The notes below the pieces were generated by a model that did not search any database, was not told the DNA's origin, and saw only the letters and a list, made by a program, of their open reading frames with translations. This document shows positions 44,893 through 56,949 of a stretch of DNA of 64,000 nucleotides, piece by piece. Origin of the DNA: Ambrosia x helenae (lineage: Eukaryota > Streptophyta > Magnoliopsida > Asterales > Asteraceae); contig CM061228.1 of the NCBI GenBank assembly GCA_030844895.1, forward strand, positions 33,604,626 to 33,668,625, read 5' to 3'. Numbering within the stretch: position 1 is the first letter of the stretch; each line of letters begins with the position of its first letter. The position numbers and the translations under genes are program-made.

Positions 44893-47113
44893 TTAGAAAG
44901 TCAATCCCTCGGCATTTTCGATTGAGACAGTCCCGTAAGGATATACCTCTTTAACAGTGTACGGGTCAATCCGTAAGGATTTTAACTTTTCCGGAAAGAG
45001 ACGCAGGCGAGAGTTGTATAGCAAGACCAAGTTGCCTACCTGAAAATCTTTTCGGTGTTTCAGGCGACTGTCGTGCAACCTTTTGGTGCGCTCTTTGTAA
45101 AGAATCGAGCTCTCATAGGCTTGCTGCCTAAGCTCCTCTAGCTCGTGGATCTGCAAGAAACGGGTCTCGCCGTCGGTCCTCAGATCCATGTTGGCTATCT
45201 TCAGAGCCCAGAACTCCTTATGCTCAAGCTCGAGAGGGAGATGACACGCCTTCCCATAAACAAGCCTAAAAGGAGTCGTCCCGATAGGCGTCTTATATGC
45301 GGTCCGGAAGGCCCACAAAGCTTCATCCAATTCGTCAATCCAATCCTTACGGTTTTGGTTTACCGACCGCTCAAGGATTCTTTTTAGCCCCTGGTTCGTG
45401 CCCTCCACCTGCCCACTCGTATGTGGATGATAAGGGGTGGATAACCTATGGAACACACCATAATGCGCCAACGCTCTCGCAAACTGCGCATTGCAGAAAT
45501 GTGTACCACGATCACTAATTAGTGCCTTCGAGGCACCAAGCTGGGAGAATAGGCTGCGCACAAACCTCACAACTACTCGGGCATCATTTGTGGGCAAGGC
45601 TTGCGCCTCAGCCCACTTTGACACGTAATCAACTACCTCGAGTATGTATCTCTTACCCCGTGAGGGGGGAAAAGGTCCCATGAAGTCAATGCCTCAAATG
45701 TCAAAGACCTGGATCAGGTTCTGCGGCATTTGGTCGCGTGCCGATATGTTTGTCGCCCTCTGGAACGAATCACATGCACCGACCAAGACCTAAGCATCAT
45801 GAAATAGTGCGGTCCAATAAAACCCGGAGTCTAACACTTTCTTACAAGTGTAGTTTGCTCCATGGTGACCTCCGGTAGGCCCCTCGTGACAATCCCTCAG
45901 AATCTGAGTTGCCTCAACCCCAAACACATAACGACGAATTAACTTATCCGCCCTGACCCAAAACAAGAATGGGTCATCCCAAAAATAATGCTTAAGGTCT
46001 ACAAAGAACGTCCTCTTTTGCTGGTGCGACAATTCTTTGATAAGGATCCCGCAGGCGAGGTAGTTTGCGAAATCCGCAAACCATGGCGATACATCCTCAA
46101 CAGAATCAACGCTCATTAAAAACTCGTGTGGGAAGTTGTCATTGATTGTTTCCCACACCGAGTCCTCAGCATTTCCATGCTCTAGTCTAGAATGATGATC
46201 AGCAGCAACACTCAGGGCACCTTTCTTATCCTGAATCTCTATATCGAATTCTTGCAGCAATAAGATCCACCTAATCAGGCGCAGTTTCGCATCCTGTTTG
46301 TTGAAAAGGTATCTAATTGCTGCATGATCCGTATATACAATCGTCTTGAACAACACCAAGTAAGATATAAATTTATTAAATGCAAACACTACTGCCAGAA
46401 GCTCCTTCTCTATGGTTGTATAATGCTCCTGAGCATCATGCAGAGTCTTACTGGCGTAGTAGATCGGGTGAAAGTGGTTGTCCTTCTGTTGTCCGAAGAC
46501 TGCCCCTATCGCGAAATCACTCGCATCATACATGATCTCAAATAGCAGCGCCCAGTAAAGCGCAACCAAAATAGGGGCCTCTACAAGCAAACACTTTAGA
46601 AAGCCAAATGCCTTCAAACACTCAGCACCAAATATGAATGGTGCATCCTTTTCCAACAACCGGGTCATGGGATGGGCGGTTTTTCAAAAGTCTTTAATGA
46701 ATTACCGGTAAAACCCTGCATGACCCAGGAAACTGCGGATCGCCCTAACAGAGGTGCGCGTTGGGAGTCTAGAAATGATGTCCACCTTAGCTGGATCAAC
46801 CTCCAGCCCAGCTTGGGAGACCTTATGCCCCAGGACTACCCCTTCTTTCACCATGAAGTGGCATTTTTCCCAGTTCAGCACAAGACTGGTCTCCTCACAC
46901 CTCGTCAACATCCGCTCCAAGTTCTTCAGACACTAATCAAATAAACTCCTAAAGACAGAAAAATCATCCATGAATACTTCCATGGAGTCCTCGATCATGT
47001 CGTGAAAAATTACGACCATGCAACGCTGGAAGGTCGCCGGCCCATTACACAGCCCAAATGGCATACGCCTGTAGGCTAATGTGCCAAAAGGGCATGTGTA
47101 TGGGCGTAGGATC
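44893..47113 (-). pseudogene. Athila-like pol, copy 1 (RT end, RNase H, integrase)
   Basis: Minus strand, RT to integrase. 47113-46933 has RRMPFGLCNGPATFQRC and the catalytic FMDDFSVF. 46920-46702 covers the connection (GHKVSQAGLEVDPAKVD). 46668-45790 is RNase H and the integrase zinc region (IMYDASDFAIGAVFGQ, TTIEKELLAVVFAF, YTDHAAIRYLF). 45681-44893 is the integrase core with the second Asp in LISDRGTHFC and Glu in SGQVEGTN; the first Asp is just upstream of the open frame, behind a TGA in place of the usual Trp codon. Several stops between the stretches. The N-terminal part of RT, protease and gag are missing because E is inserted. Confidence 0.85.
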
Positions 47114-47300
47114 GTCGAAACAACAAAGATAATGACCAAACAAGTTCAATTCAGGTGCGGAATCCCTGAATTGATCACAAAATGATAATAAAACTAGCAA
47201 AACACAGAAATCATCATAAACATCTTTAAATCATTCACTTTGATAAAGGATTACACTTGAAATCACAGTTTATAATGATTAAAAGACTTTTATAGACTCA
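47114..47300 (-). repeat. Fragment of Copia E LTR, copy 1
   Basis: About 190 bp equal to 50033-50211, the outer end of the E LTR, cut off at 47300 and followed by a 9-bp filler before the second duplicate begins. Confidence 0.75.
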
Positions 47301-47309
47301 ATTTGGAAA

Positions 47310-50211
47310 ATACCTTGAAGGATTAGGAAGTAAGGGAGTGAAGATCTTGACCAAAAATGGTGTTTTCGGCCAAAAATAGGGAGGAATGGTGGTGTAGCCA
47401 ATCGTGCAAGGTTTAGTGTTTGTTATGAAGTTAAGTATACTTATATAGACCTATTTCTGGGCTGTGCTTTTTGGCCCGCATGGTCTTGCAGCACCCCGTG
47501 CACCACACCTTGCATCATCGTGCTGATCAGGGCTGATGCACTCCTTGGCCCGCACGGTCGTTCACAAAGGTCGCACGACCGTGCAGGACCTGCAGATTTC
47601 CAGTTTTTCAATCTGCAGCTGCATTTTTCTGCGCAGCGCCCCTATTTTGTCCGAAAACATCAATTTAACTAAGTTTAACGTGTTTGTGGACCCATTGTGC
47701 TCCATTGCTCCTTACAGCTTCAATCAAACCTGTACGAACCCGCAGACGACTAGAAAAAGACGTTAAACTAAGAAATTTAAATAAACAAAGAAATATTAAC
47801 AATATTTACATATTTACCCTTTTAGTGCGCCTAAATATGTCGTGCTAATTTTATTAACGAGTCGCTAGCTAGACACACCTCCCCACGCTTGTTTAGGCGC
47901 GCAGAGGGTGGAGTTCAAATACCTCCACCGCCAAGTCAACCGGTCCATCAATGTAAGCTTTCAAGCGATGACTGTTGACTTAGAAAGTCAATCCCTCGGC
48001 ATTTTAGATTGAGACAGTCCCGTAAGGATATACCTCTTTAACAGTGTACGGGTCAATCCATCGGGATTTTAACTTTTCCGGAAAGAGACGCAGGCGAGAG
48101 TTGTATAGCAAGACCAAGTTGCCTACCTGAAAATCTTTTCGATGTTTCAGGCGACTATCGTGCAACCTCTTGGTGCGCTCTTTGTAAAGAATCGAGCTCT
48201 CATAGGCTTGCTGCCTAAGCTCCTCCAGCTCGTGGATCTGCAAGAAACGGGTCTCACTGCCGGTCCTCAGATCCATGTTGGCTGTCTTCAGAGCCCAGAA
48301 CTCCCTATGCTCAAGCTCGATAGGGAGATGACACGCCTTCCCATAAACAAGCCTAAAAGGAGTCGTCCCGATAGGCGTCTTATATGCGGTCCGGAAGGCC
48401 CACACAGCTTCATCCAATTCGTCAGTCCAATCCTTGCGGTTTTGGTTTACCGACGGCTCAAGGATTCTTTTCAGCCCCCGGTTCGTGCCCTCCACCTGCC
48501 CACTCGTATGTGGATGATAAGGGTGGATAACCTGTGGTGCACACCATAATGTGCCAACGCTCTCGCAAACTGCGCGTTGCAGAAATGTGTTCCACGATCA
48601 CTAATTAGTGCCTTCGAGGCACCAAACTGGGAGAATAGGTTGCGCACAAACCTCACAACTACTCGGGCATCATTTGTGGGCAAGGCTTGCGCCTCAGCCC
48701 TCTTTGACACGTAATCAACTGCCACGAGTATGTATCTCTTACCCCGTGAGGGGGAAAAGGTCCCATGATGTCAATGCCCCAAATGTCAAAGACCTGGATC
48801 AGGTTCTGTGGCATTTGGTCGCGTGCCGATATGTTCGTCGCCCTTTGGAACGAATCACATGCACCGACCAAGACCTAAGCATCATGAAAGAGTGTGGTCC
48901 AATAAAACCCGGAGTCTAACACTTTCTTAGAAGTGTAGTTCGCTACATGGTGACCTCCGGTAGGCCCCTCGTGACAATCCCTCAGAATCTGAGTTGCCTC
49001 AACCCCAAACACACAACGACGAATTAACTTATCCGCCCTGACCCAAAACAAGAGTGGGTCATCCCAAAAATAATGCTTAAGGTCTACAAAGAACTTCCTC
49101 TTTTGCTGGTGCGACAATTCTTTGATAAGGGTCCCGTAGGCGAGGTAGTTTGCGAAATCCGCAAACCATGGCGATACATCCTCAACAGAATCAACGCTCA
49201 TTAAGAACTCGTGTGGGAAGTTGTCATTGCTGCATGATCCGTATATACAATCGTCTTGAACAACACCAAGTAAGATATAAATTTATTAAATGCAAACACT
49301 ACTGCCAGAAGCTCTTTCTCTATGGCTGTATAATGCTCCTGAGCATCATGCAGAGTCTTGCTGGCGTAGTAGATCGGGTGGCAGTGCTTGTCCTTCTGCT
49401 GTCCGAAGACTGCCCCTATCGTGAAATCACTCGCATCATACATGATCTCAAATAGCAGCGCCCAGTCAAGCGCCACCAAAATAGGGGCCTCTACAAGCAA
49501 AAACTTTAGAAAGCCAAATGCCTTCAAACACTCAGCACCAAATATGAATGGTGCATCCTTCTCCAACAACCGGGTCATGGGATGGGCGGTTTTTCAAAAG
49601 TCTTTAATGAATTGCCGGTAAAACCATGCATGACCCAGGAAACTGCGGATCGCTCTAACAGAGGTGCGCGGTGGGAGTCTAGAAATGATGTCCACCTTAG
49701 CTGGATCAACCTCCAGCCCAGCTTGGGAGACCTTATGCCCCAGGACTACCCCTTCTTTCACCATGAAGTGGCATTTTTCCCAGTTAAGCACAAGACTGGT
49801 ATCCTCACACCTCGTCAACATCCGCTCCAAGTTCTTCAGACACTAATCAAATGAACTCCTAAAGACAGAAAAATCATCCATGAATACTTCCATGGAGTCC
49901 TCGATCATGTCGTGAAAAATTACGACCATGCAACGCTGGAAGGTCGCCGGCCCATTACACAACCCAAATGGCATACGCCTGTAGGCTAATGTGCCAAAAG
50001 GGCATGTGTATGGGCGTAGGATCGTCTAAACAACAAAGATAATGATCAAACAAGTTCAATTCAGGTGCGGAATCCCTGAATTGATGACAAAATGATAATA
50101 AAACTAGCAAAACACAGAAATCATTATAAACATCTTTAATTCATTCACTTTGATAAAGGATTACACCTGAAATCACAGTTTATAATGATTAAAAGACTTT
50201 TACAGACTCAA
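47310..50211. repeat. Tandem duplication, copy 2
   Basis: Matches 44225-47300 with about 174 bp less. The main difference is a deletion at about 49225-49230 that joins GTCATTG to CTGCATGATCC, with ATTG at both breakpoints of the longer copy (near 46140 and 46317). Confidence 0.9.
47980..50032 (-). pseudogene. Athila-like pol, copy 2
   Basis: Same gene region as copy 1. The integrase frame is broken by a 1-bp loss in a G run near 48521 and another near 48752. It keeps the Trp codon before the first integrase Asp that is a stop in copy 1, so the two copies carry different lesions. The ~178-bp deletion removes the end of RNase H and the start of the linker. RT motifs (GHKVSQAGLEVDPAKVD) are kept at 49830-49594. 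Confidence 0.85.
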
Positions 50212-50523
50212 TAATAAACCTAGGGAGAACACACACAGGGAGGGAAAACAAAATGTCAAAAGTTACAATTCAAAAATCAACTTGACCTTATATAGGCCTG
50301 CACATTCGCCCATTTGTGTTGGTCGAATGTGCAGGTTCGACCATTCGTTATGGTCGAACCAAGACATTACATAATCTAAGTTCTACCTTCGACCTCCCTG
50401 TGTACCTTCGACCCTGCAATTCCACCTTCAACCGTTCATATTTCTACCTTCGACCATTCGACTGTTGAGAAAACATTTTTTATCCGTAATCCAATAGCAT
50501 TAGTCGCATAATATGCATCTACA
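50033..50523 (-). repeat. Copia E 3' LTR (probable)
   Basis: On the minus strand it begins TGTAGATGCATATTATGCG after a polypurine tract and runs to the junction with the Athila RT at about 50033. The far end does not show a clear CA, so the boundary is approximate. It contains a minus-strand TATATAA (50288-50294) with two hairpins directly upstream: CCTGCACATTCGCCCA/TGGTCGAATGTGCAGG (50297-50335, 16-bp arms, one mismatch) and a perfect GGTTCGACCAT/ATGGTCGAACC (50334-50360). Confidence 0.6.
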
Positions 50524-50537
50524 AACTTCCCCTCGAC
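50524..50537 (-). other. Polypurine tract of Copia E
   Basis: On the minus strand GTCGAGGGGAAGTT directly before TGTAGATGC, 22 bp after the end of the extra ORF. Confidence 0.6.
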
Positions 50538-50558
50538 TATTGCTTGGATTGCTTGAGT

Positions 50559-53500
50559 TTACGTACTTGGTCCATCGTCTTGTTCATGAGCTTGATGCAT
50601 AGTAACGTCTTCCAGTTTCTTATCAAAATCACATCCAGCATTCACATCCCATGCAAAGCATAAGAATAACACACGTTGGTATTTGCTTTCCTGTTCACTA
50701 TCCTTAGCTTCGCAGTAAATCGGATTATAATAGAGCATTATAATATCCTCATACGAACAGTTAATCAACCACATTGGATCAAAGATGTGAATCTTCTTGA
50801 AGTCTTTTGAATCATCCTTCAACACTATAATAGCCTCTGCAGTTTTCCAATCATAGTACCACCACATGAAGTCTTTAGAAAAGTGTTGTGGGATCTGCAT
50901 CAACGGAATATGTTTCAACACTTTAGGTGGTTTATACTTTAACGTCACCTTGGGCATCCCAGTAATATCATCAATCTCTTTCTTATGAAAAATTCTTTTC
51001 GGATACTGGGGAGTAAACAGGTTCCATTTAGTTCTGCTTTCTCTCGACATACGATCTGCAAAGTAAGCAACATGATCGTTTACAGAACCTGTCATCTCAT
51101 GTCTGCAAATGTCACGAATAGCCTAGTATGGTAATGTCTTCAAGTCATGGAATCTGTCAAAATACAAAATTCCTTTTTACTATTTTACGGCTACACATTT
51201 TAACTGTTTCACGAACTTCCATCCAAGAGCTTTTCCTTTAAACAAGTCATTGTGAAACTTGTAAAAACTACCTTGAACTTCTCTCTTTGGACGGTTCACC
51301 TCTTTCTCTTTAAGCTTTCTCAACAGCTCTTTCAAAGCGTCAGATTGTTCAATGTGTGGCTTATTACAATATGAAAACACTTCTTCAACAAATCTCTTAC
51401 TCTTTTCATGAGCAAGTTTCTTAGCCTGACTCAGCATCTCATCGGTGAATTCAGGAAATCTAGAATCTTTGTTATTCTTGAAATATTCTGGATATTCCTC
51501 ACTCGTTATATCCTCAATCTCTACCTCCACAAATACTGGTACGTCTCTGTCATCGGAGTGATTACCTGCTTCTTTCTCAGGTATGTTCGGTATCTGATTA
51601 TCAATCATCAACTCCTCTAGAGTTTTACTAACCTGGTTTGCCAGTCCTTCCAAAATCTCCTTTGACATGGCTGCAGAAACTTCTCCATCTTCTAAGTCAA
51701 GATCATTGTATTCCAACTCGAATCTCATATCATTAGACTCAAATATCTTCGGAAATATGCCAGTCATCTCGATCGTCCAGCCTCTGTCAGACAACATCTG
51801 ACGATACATATTCTTGTCATCATCAGATAAAGATCTGATCTTTTCATTCTAAAAGATACTATCATCCTCAACTGTACCACCAGGAGCTTTCGAACTAGAA
51901 CCTCCTATCTCTTTTCCTGATCCTCTCTTCTCACACTTGTATTTATCAGTGTCATCATCATCATCATCACTGTCAGAACTTGCAGAGCTATTACCTTCTC
52001 CTGAATCATCTCCCGAACCATCATCATCACCATCTTTATTTTTCTTAGGATCTTTACCAGCATCCTTATCTAACTCATCATCTTCTTCTTCTTCTTGATC
52101 AGATGGTTCATAATCAACTTCTTCTTCATCACGCTCCTTATCTTCTTCACCAGCTTGTAACTGAGGAGCTTTAGAGTATAAGTCTTTTATCAGATTATCC
52201 ATACTCTTGTTACTTGCTTTAAGCTTCTTGTTCTCCTCTTTTATAGCAATATATCTCCTGGTGTTTCTCTGTTCATGCTTCAACAACTTCTTGTTTTCTT
52301 TTTGAAGTTGTTTAATCTTAGCTTCCAGAGCCTCCTGATTCTCATGTGATGTTTCAACAACGTCTAACATCTTCTTGTCATTGTTTCTCAATTGTTCTAT
52401 TTCTGCTTGTTTCTGATTAATAATCTTCATCATATCAGCAAGCTTCTGATTCACTGCAGTCATAACATCACTGTCTACAGTAACCTTCGGTGGTGTTCAA
52501 GCTTCAGCAGCAGAAAATTTTCCTTTCTTCAATTTCTTTAACACTCTGTCCAATGCATCGTTGAACTCATCAGTTGTTAACTCAGTCTGTTCAGCAGCAG
52601 ATGATGTGTTTTGTTTCTTCGCTGCTGGAGATATGATAGGTGATTTAGAGCTAGATGCTAGAGGCAGTTTCTTTCCAGCAACCAAAAACTCAATATCTCT
52701 AGCCCTTTTCTCCATTGGCTTCAATACTTTCTCTTTCTTCTTGTACCGTGGCTTCTTCTGTTTTTCACCTGTCTTTGGCGATCCCACAAAGTCTTCGGAT
52801 CCCAAACCTAAACCTTCATCTGTTTCATCCAACGCAACAGTACTTTTTGTCCTTTGCTCCTCAACAGACTTATTTAAACTCTCAGACTCACCAGCCACAG
52901 TGGCCTTGGGCGTGGTGCTCCTTACAGTCTCACTATCAGAATCCCATCTCTCATCTTTCTGTGTCTCTTCAGAATCGACAGACACTTCATCGACTAAGTG
53001 TAAACCCTTCTTAGCTACACTCTTCTTTCTCCTTGAAACCTTCTTCTGAGCAGGTTCAGTATCATCTTCTTTCTCTTTACCCTTTCCCGTCTTTGTCCCA
53101 ACATTTACGACTTGACGCTTTCTCTTTGCATCAGGATCAACCGGACAAAGAGGATTATCTGGATCTGAATCACTGTTATCATGTCTAACCTTATCCTTGC
53201 CTGGATCTTCATATCCTGGGTTAATCAAATGACCAAACAGATTCTTGTTAGGTGGTCTTTTATTCAACGACACACCTTTATAGCCCTTCATTCTGACAAG
53301 AGTATTCAGATTCATGTAATCCTGAACAACAATCTGGGTAGGATCTCTTCTCAGCTTCTTATGCTTCTTATCAAGTATCATCTGTATGAACCTCGGATAA
53401 AGCAAAAACTTCTTGTTCTTCAAGCCTCTAAGTGGTTCAAACATGTGTTCCAATATCATACCAAATACATTGAACGGTTTGTTCAATATAAGAGCCACCA

Positions 53501-54056
53501 TCAGAGAACTAATGCTCTTTCTCATCACATCATGCCCTCCACTCACCGATCCAAATACGTGCAACATCACGTGAGCGAGATACTTAAACTGAGGGCATAG
53601 CTTCCCTTTATGTAACGAACCATCAGTTATCGGTCCGTTGTACTTCATTCGTAAGAAGCACTTCCTCTGTTCTATCCATGATAGTTCTCTAGGATCTGTT
53701 TTCTTCTCATCATGCAACTTCAATGCCTCACGGATATCATCTTCAGAAATAATTACAAGCTCCCCCTGAATCGTACTAACCATAGCAGATTTGTTGTTCC
53801 AAAAGTCCATTTTTGCATTCTTCCAGAACTCCTACTGATCATCCTTATAAATGATAGCTGGGGTAGCAAGTGCAACAATCACACGGCTTCTTTTCAGGAA
53901 ATCTACGATGTCGGTGAACTCTTGATGTTTCTTCAGATCACCCATGAACGCACAGCAGTTGTGTGCCAGTTCAAATGGTAAGTCTTCCATTTGTTCCTTT
54001 CCAGTAGCCTTCTCAGAAGATCCAGCGGGAATATCAGCACTACCCTGTTCAGACAT
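50559..54056 (-). pseudogene. Copia E extra ORF downstream of pol, stops only
   Basis: One frame of 1,166 codons, from ATG 54054-54056 (MSEQGSADIP) to TAG 50559. It is broken only by in-frame stops at 53832, 52497, 51849, 51180/51177 and 51123, with no frameshift. Order: an N-terminal block (FTDIVDFLKRSRVIVAL, then EFWKNAKMDFWNN and IISEDDIREALKLHDE), which I recognise as a type found in extra ORFs of plant Copia elements; a basic/acidic low-complexity middle (KKVSRRKKSVAKK); a long coiled coil (52463-52180, QKLADMMKIINQKQAEIEQL); an Asp/Glu/Ser-rich tract; and a Trp/Tyr-rich C-terminal domain (FMWWYYDWKTAEAIIVLKDD). No signal peptide or clear membrane segment, so env-like is not supported. 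Function unknown. Confidence 0.75.
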
Positions 54057-54083
54057 TATAAAACTGCAAAACAAATCAAGCAA

Positions 54084-55010
54084 ACATGTTAAAAATGAAC
54101 AAAAATAACAAAACTTGAAAAAAATTTATTATCAGTTTCAACATTCGACCGTTCGTAGGTTCGAATGTGAAATCATAAAGGTTTGTAAGTGGGAATAAAG
54201 GTTCGAATGTGAAAAACATTTTATAAAATTGTACATTCGACCATTTGTTTCTAGGTTCGACCGTTTGACAATCTACATTCGCCCAATCAATCACATTCGA
54301 CCGTTTGAATTGGGCGAAGGAGACTGTTCATCTTCTTCAACATCAAATTTTGATTTGGTCTGTTTTAACATGCCATTTTGATTCGAATACATTCTAATGT
54401 GACCGATAAATCATTTCCAATGAACAATTTCAATTATCAACCATCGATTATGTGTTTTCTAATAAAAACTAGGGTTCAAAAGTTTTTAAACATCAATTGG
54501 TTAATCCGATTTGATATAAACTCTAGTTTTTGGTTATTCTCCCCCTAAAATACATAAGCAATGAATCCTGTCCAAAAAGTATTGCAGTAATCAGTTTAAA
54601 ATTAAGGTTTGAAGGCAGTTAGGGCTTAAACACAAAATCAGTGATTAAGGACTATTCAGTTGATGTTAACCTGCAAATGATATGGCAAAATGATCAGTGA
54701 TTCAAACGAACACAATGGTATGAAATTTAATACACGAGCAACAAGATCACTTAATCTCAGAATTTTGAAATTTTTTGAAAGTGAGGGTCGAATGTGCAGA
54801 TATGGTATATATAGGCTCCACATTCGACCGTTTGACTAGGGCGAATGTGAAACTTTTTCCACGTTCGACCCTACTGAAAGGTTCGAATGTAGAAAAAGGG
54901 TTCGAATGTGAAAAATGTCACATGAACACTCACATTCGACCGTTTAAAAAGTACGAATGAGCAGACAAAAGTCCACCTTCGACCCAACGAAGGGGCGAAT
55001 GAAAATTGGA
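54084..55010 (-). promoter_or_regulatory. TATA box and TTCGACC hairpins before the extra ORF
   Basis: On the minus strand TATATATA at 54806-54813 is followed by about 750 bp to the extra-ORF start. Upstream of it (54819-55000) are hairpins such as CACATTCGACC (54819-54829) with GGGCGAATGTG (54839-54849). Downstream (54140-54320) lies a second cluster with a perfect TTCGCCCAAT (54278-54287)/ATTGGGCGAA (54309-54318). This is the same two-cluster layout as in the Tekay LTR. An internal promoter for the extra ORF is inferred. Confidence 0.45.
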
Positions 55011-56279
55011 ATTTTTGAAAATTTTACCAAATCTCAAAATCGAGACCCGTTCAAAATATTTTTCAACTTTTAAGCATCCGTCATTCATTATTTCTCATTT
55101 AAAGATGACAAAACTCAAATGGTCCATCAAGTTTTAGAAAATCATCATCAACCACCATCAGCTTTCAAAAATAAGATAGAAATGTAAAATCTTTTTGAAT
55201 TTTCTAAACTCTTTGTTAAAACACACCTAAAATCTTTTTGAGTTTTGTATTTTTGACGAGAAATGTAAAGATAAAACCGTAAATGTTTTGTAATTTCTGG
55301 TAAAGGGATCATATCAGTTATTGAGAAATCTGATCACACCGTTGATGTTTTGATTTATTATCATTAAAGACAATGTGTGATCTAGCAATTGTTGATATTG
55401 TGATCCACATAAACTCACATGCAGACTGTTGTGCAGTGCTTTAAACTGATACTATTATTTATAGTATAAACTCAATTGTCTGTGGTTCCCACGCACATGA
55501 CATACTCCCGTATCAAGAAGTAAATGTACAAAGACTCATTGTAACGCGTGATTATGCTTTCATCATCTGTAATTTACAAGGTATGAGGCACAGAGGTATA
55601 CAGGTCAGCAAATCAATGCAACAAAGTAACATGTGCACTCTACCTGGTTGAGGGCTAATAGCAATCATGATTTGCATCATTGATTAGATACGATATAGTA
55701 GATAATCTTTGATTATCGTCATACATGGAAAGTTCCTCAATTCGGTAACTTTAGGATTTGGCTTTAAAGCTCTTTTATAAAAACACCCTGTCTGATCTAG
55801 GTCCGTAATTACTTACAGCAGAAGATTAGAGAGGCTATCCCCAGACAACTAATAACATAACAACCCGAAACCTCCGAGTTTTGTACAAATACCCTATCAA
55901 ACGAAATTACGGTACTAAGACCATATGCCCATGAGGAGTTCATCCACACAATAATTTGTTTGATATGTTTGTATCAGGCACGCAGTAATAAGTCTACGAC
56001 GCCTATTAACACATCGCACAGACTCAAACACACGCCTTATATTGCATTACATTTCTTTAGAATGTGTTAGATCCCCACTGATGTACTATCATTTCCCCTT
56101 TTTTTCCAGGAAATCATTTTGGGTTTTTCTATTTTTTATGGGTTTTTGAATTTTTCAATGTTTTTGGTTTTTCTGAAAATAAATTCTATCTAAGAAATGT
56201 AAAACATATTTTTTGGATTTTTGTATTTTTCTGAAAAGCAATAAAAACTGTACTAAAGAGTGATAAACTGAAGTGGTGA
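55011..56279. other. Copia E non-coding spacer after pol
   Basis: AT-rich, no gene seen. A purine run (minus strand, about 56093-56110, AAAAAAAGGGGAAATGATAG) could be an internal polypurine tract, a feature known from Sireviruses, but it may be chance. Confidence 0.4.
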
Positions 56280-56949
56280 TCAGTCCTGTTTTTCTTTAAT
56301 ACCATTAGCTTTTAAAAGATATTCAAATCTTGATTTATCAAAAGCTTTGGTAAAAAGATCTGCACGTTGATAGTCAGTGTGGATTTTGACCATATCGATC
56401 AACTCTTTTGCATAACAATCACGGATAAAATGATATTTAATCCGGATATGTTTAGCTTTCGAGTGATTTACTAAGTCTTTTGTTAATGCAATTGCGGCTT
56501 CATTATCACAGTAAATAGGGGTTTTAAGAAATTGCAAACCGTAGTCCACCATCTGTTGTTGTATCCAAAGAACGTGTGAGCAGCAGCTTGATGCTGAGAC
56601 GTATTCTGCTTCACAAGTGGATAGTGCAACTGCGGTCTGTTTCTTGCATTGCGAGGTCACGAGCCTGCTCTCCATAAACTGGCATCCAGCCGTTGTGGAT
56701 TTGTTGTCTTTGTCACAGCCACCCCAATCTGCATCACTAAAAGCAATAAGGTCAAAACTATCATCATTAGGGTACCATAGTCCTCTCGATGGACAACCCC
56801 TTCAGATATCTAAGGATACGTTTGACAGCTGCAAGATGACTCTGTTTCGGCTTCAACTGATAACGTGCACAGAGACATGTGGCAAACATTATATCTGGTC
56901 TGGAGGCCGTGAGGTACATCAGAGATCTGACGATTGCTCTGTATGTCAA
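56280..56949 (-). pseudogene. Copia E pol: end of RT and RNase H
   Basis: 56949-56767 holds the RT tail (YRAIVRSLMYLTASRPDIMFA, LAAVKRILRYLKG). A frame change near 56795 leads into RNase H, with STCEAEYVSAS (catalytic Glu), IYCDNEAAIAL (Asp) and KHIRIKYHFIRD, ending KEKQD at 56280. Another frame change separates it from the RT core near 56950-56975. Standard Copia order: protease, integrase, RT, RNase H. Confidence 0.85.

Larger units (their letters stand above)
44225..47300. repeat. Tandem duplication, copy 1 (Athila pol plus Copia LTR end)
   Basis: About 3.08 kb that recurs at 47310-50211 in the same orientation. It spans the spacer, the Athila pol, the break in RT at about 47113 and about 190 bp of the Copia E LTR end. 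Since it includes the Athila/E junction, the duplication happened after E inserted. Confidence 0.9.

Noticed and set aside
52561..53049. 162-residue plus-strand ORF with Ser/Phe-rich, membrane-like sequence
   Set aside because: Antisense of the Lys/Glu/Ser-rich part of the Copia extra ORF; hydrophobic runs come from complementing charged codons.
50559..54056. Retroviral-type envelope gene
   Set aside because: The position after pol fits env-like ORFs, but I see no signal peptide, no transmembrane anchor and no cleavage site. I call it an extra ORF of unknown function.
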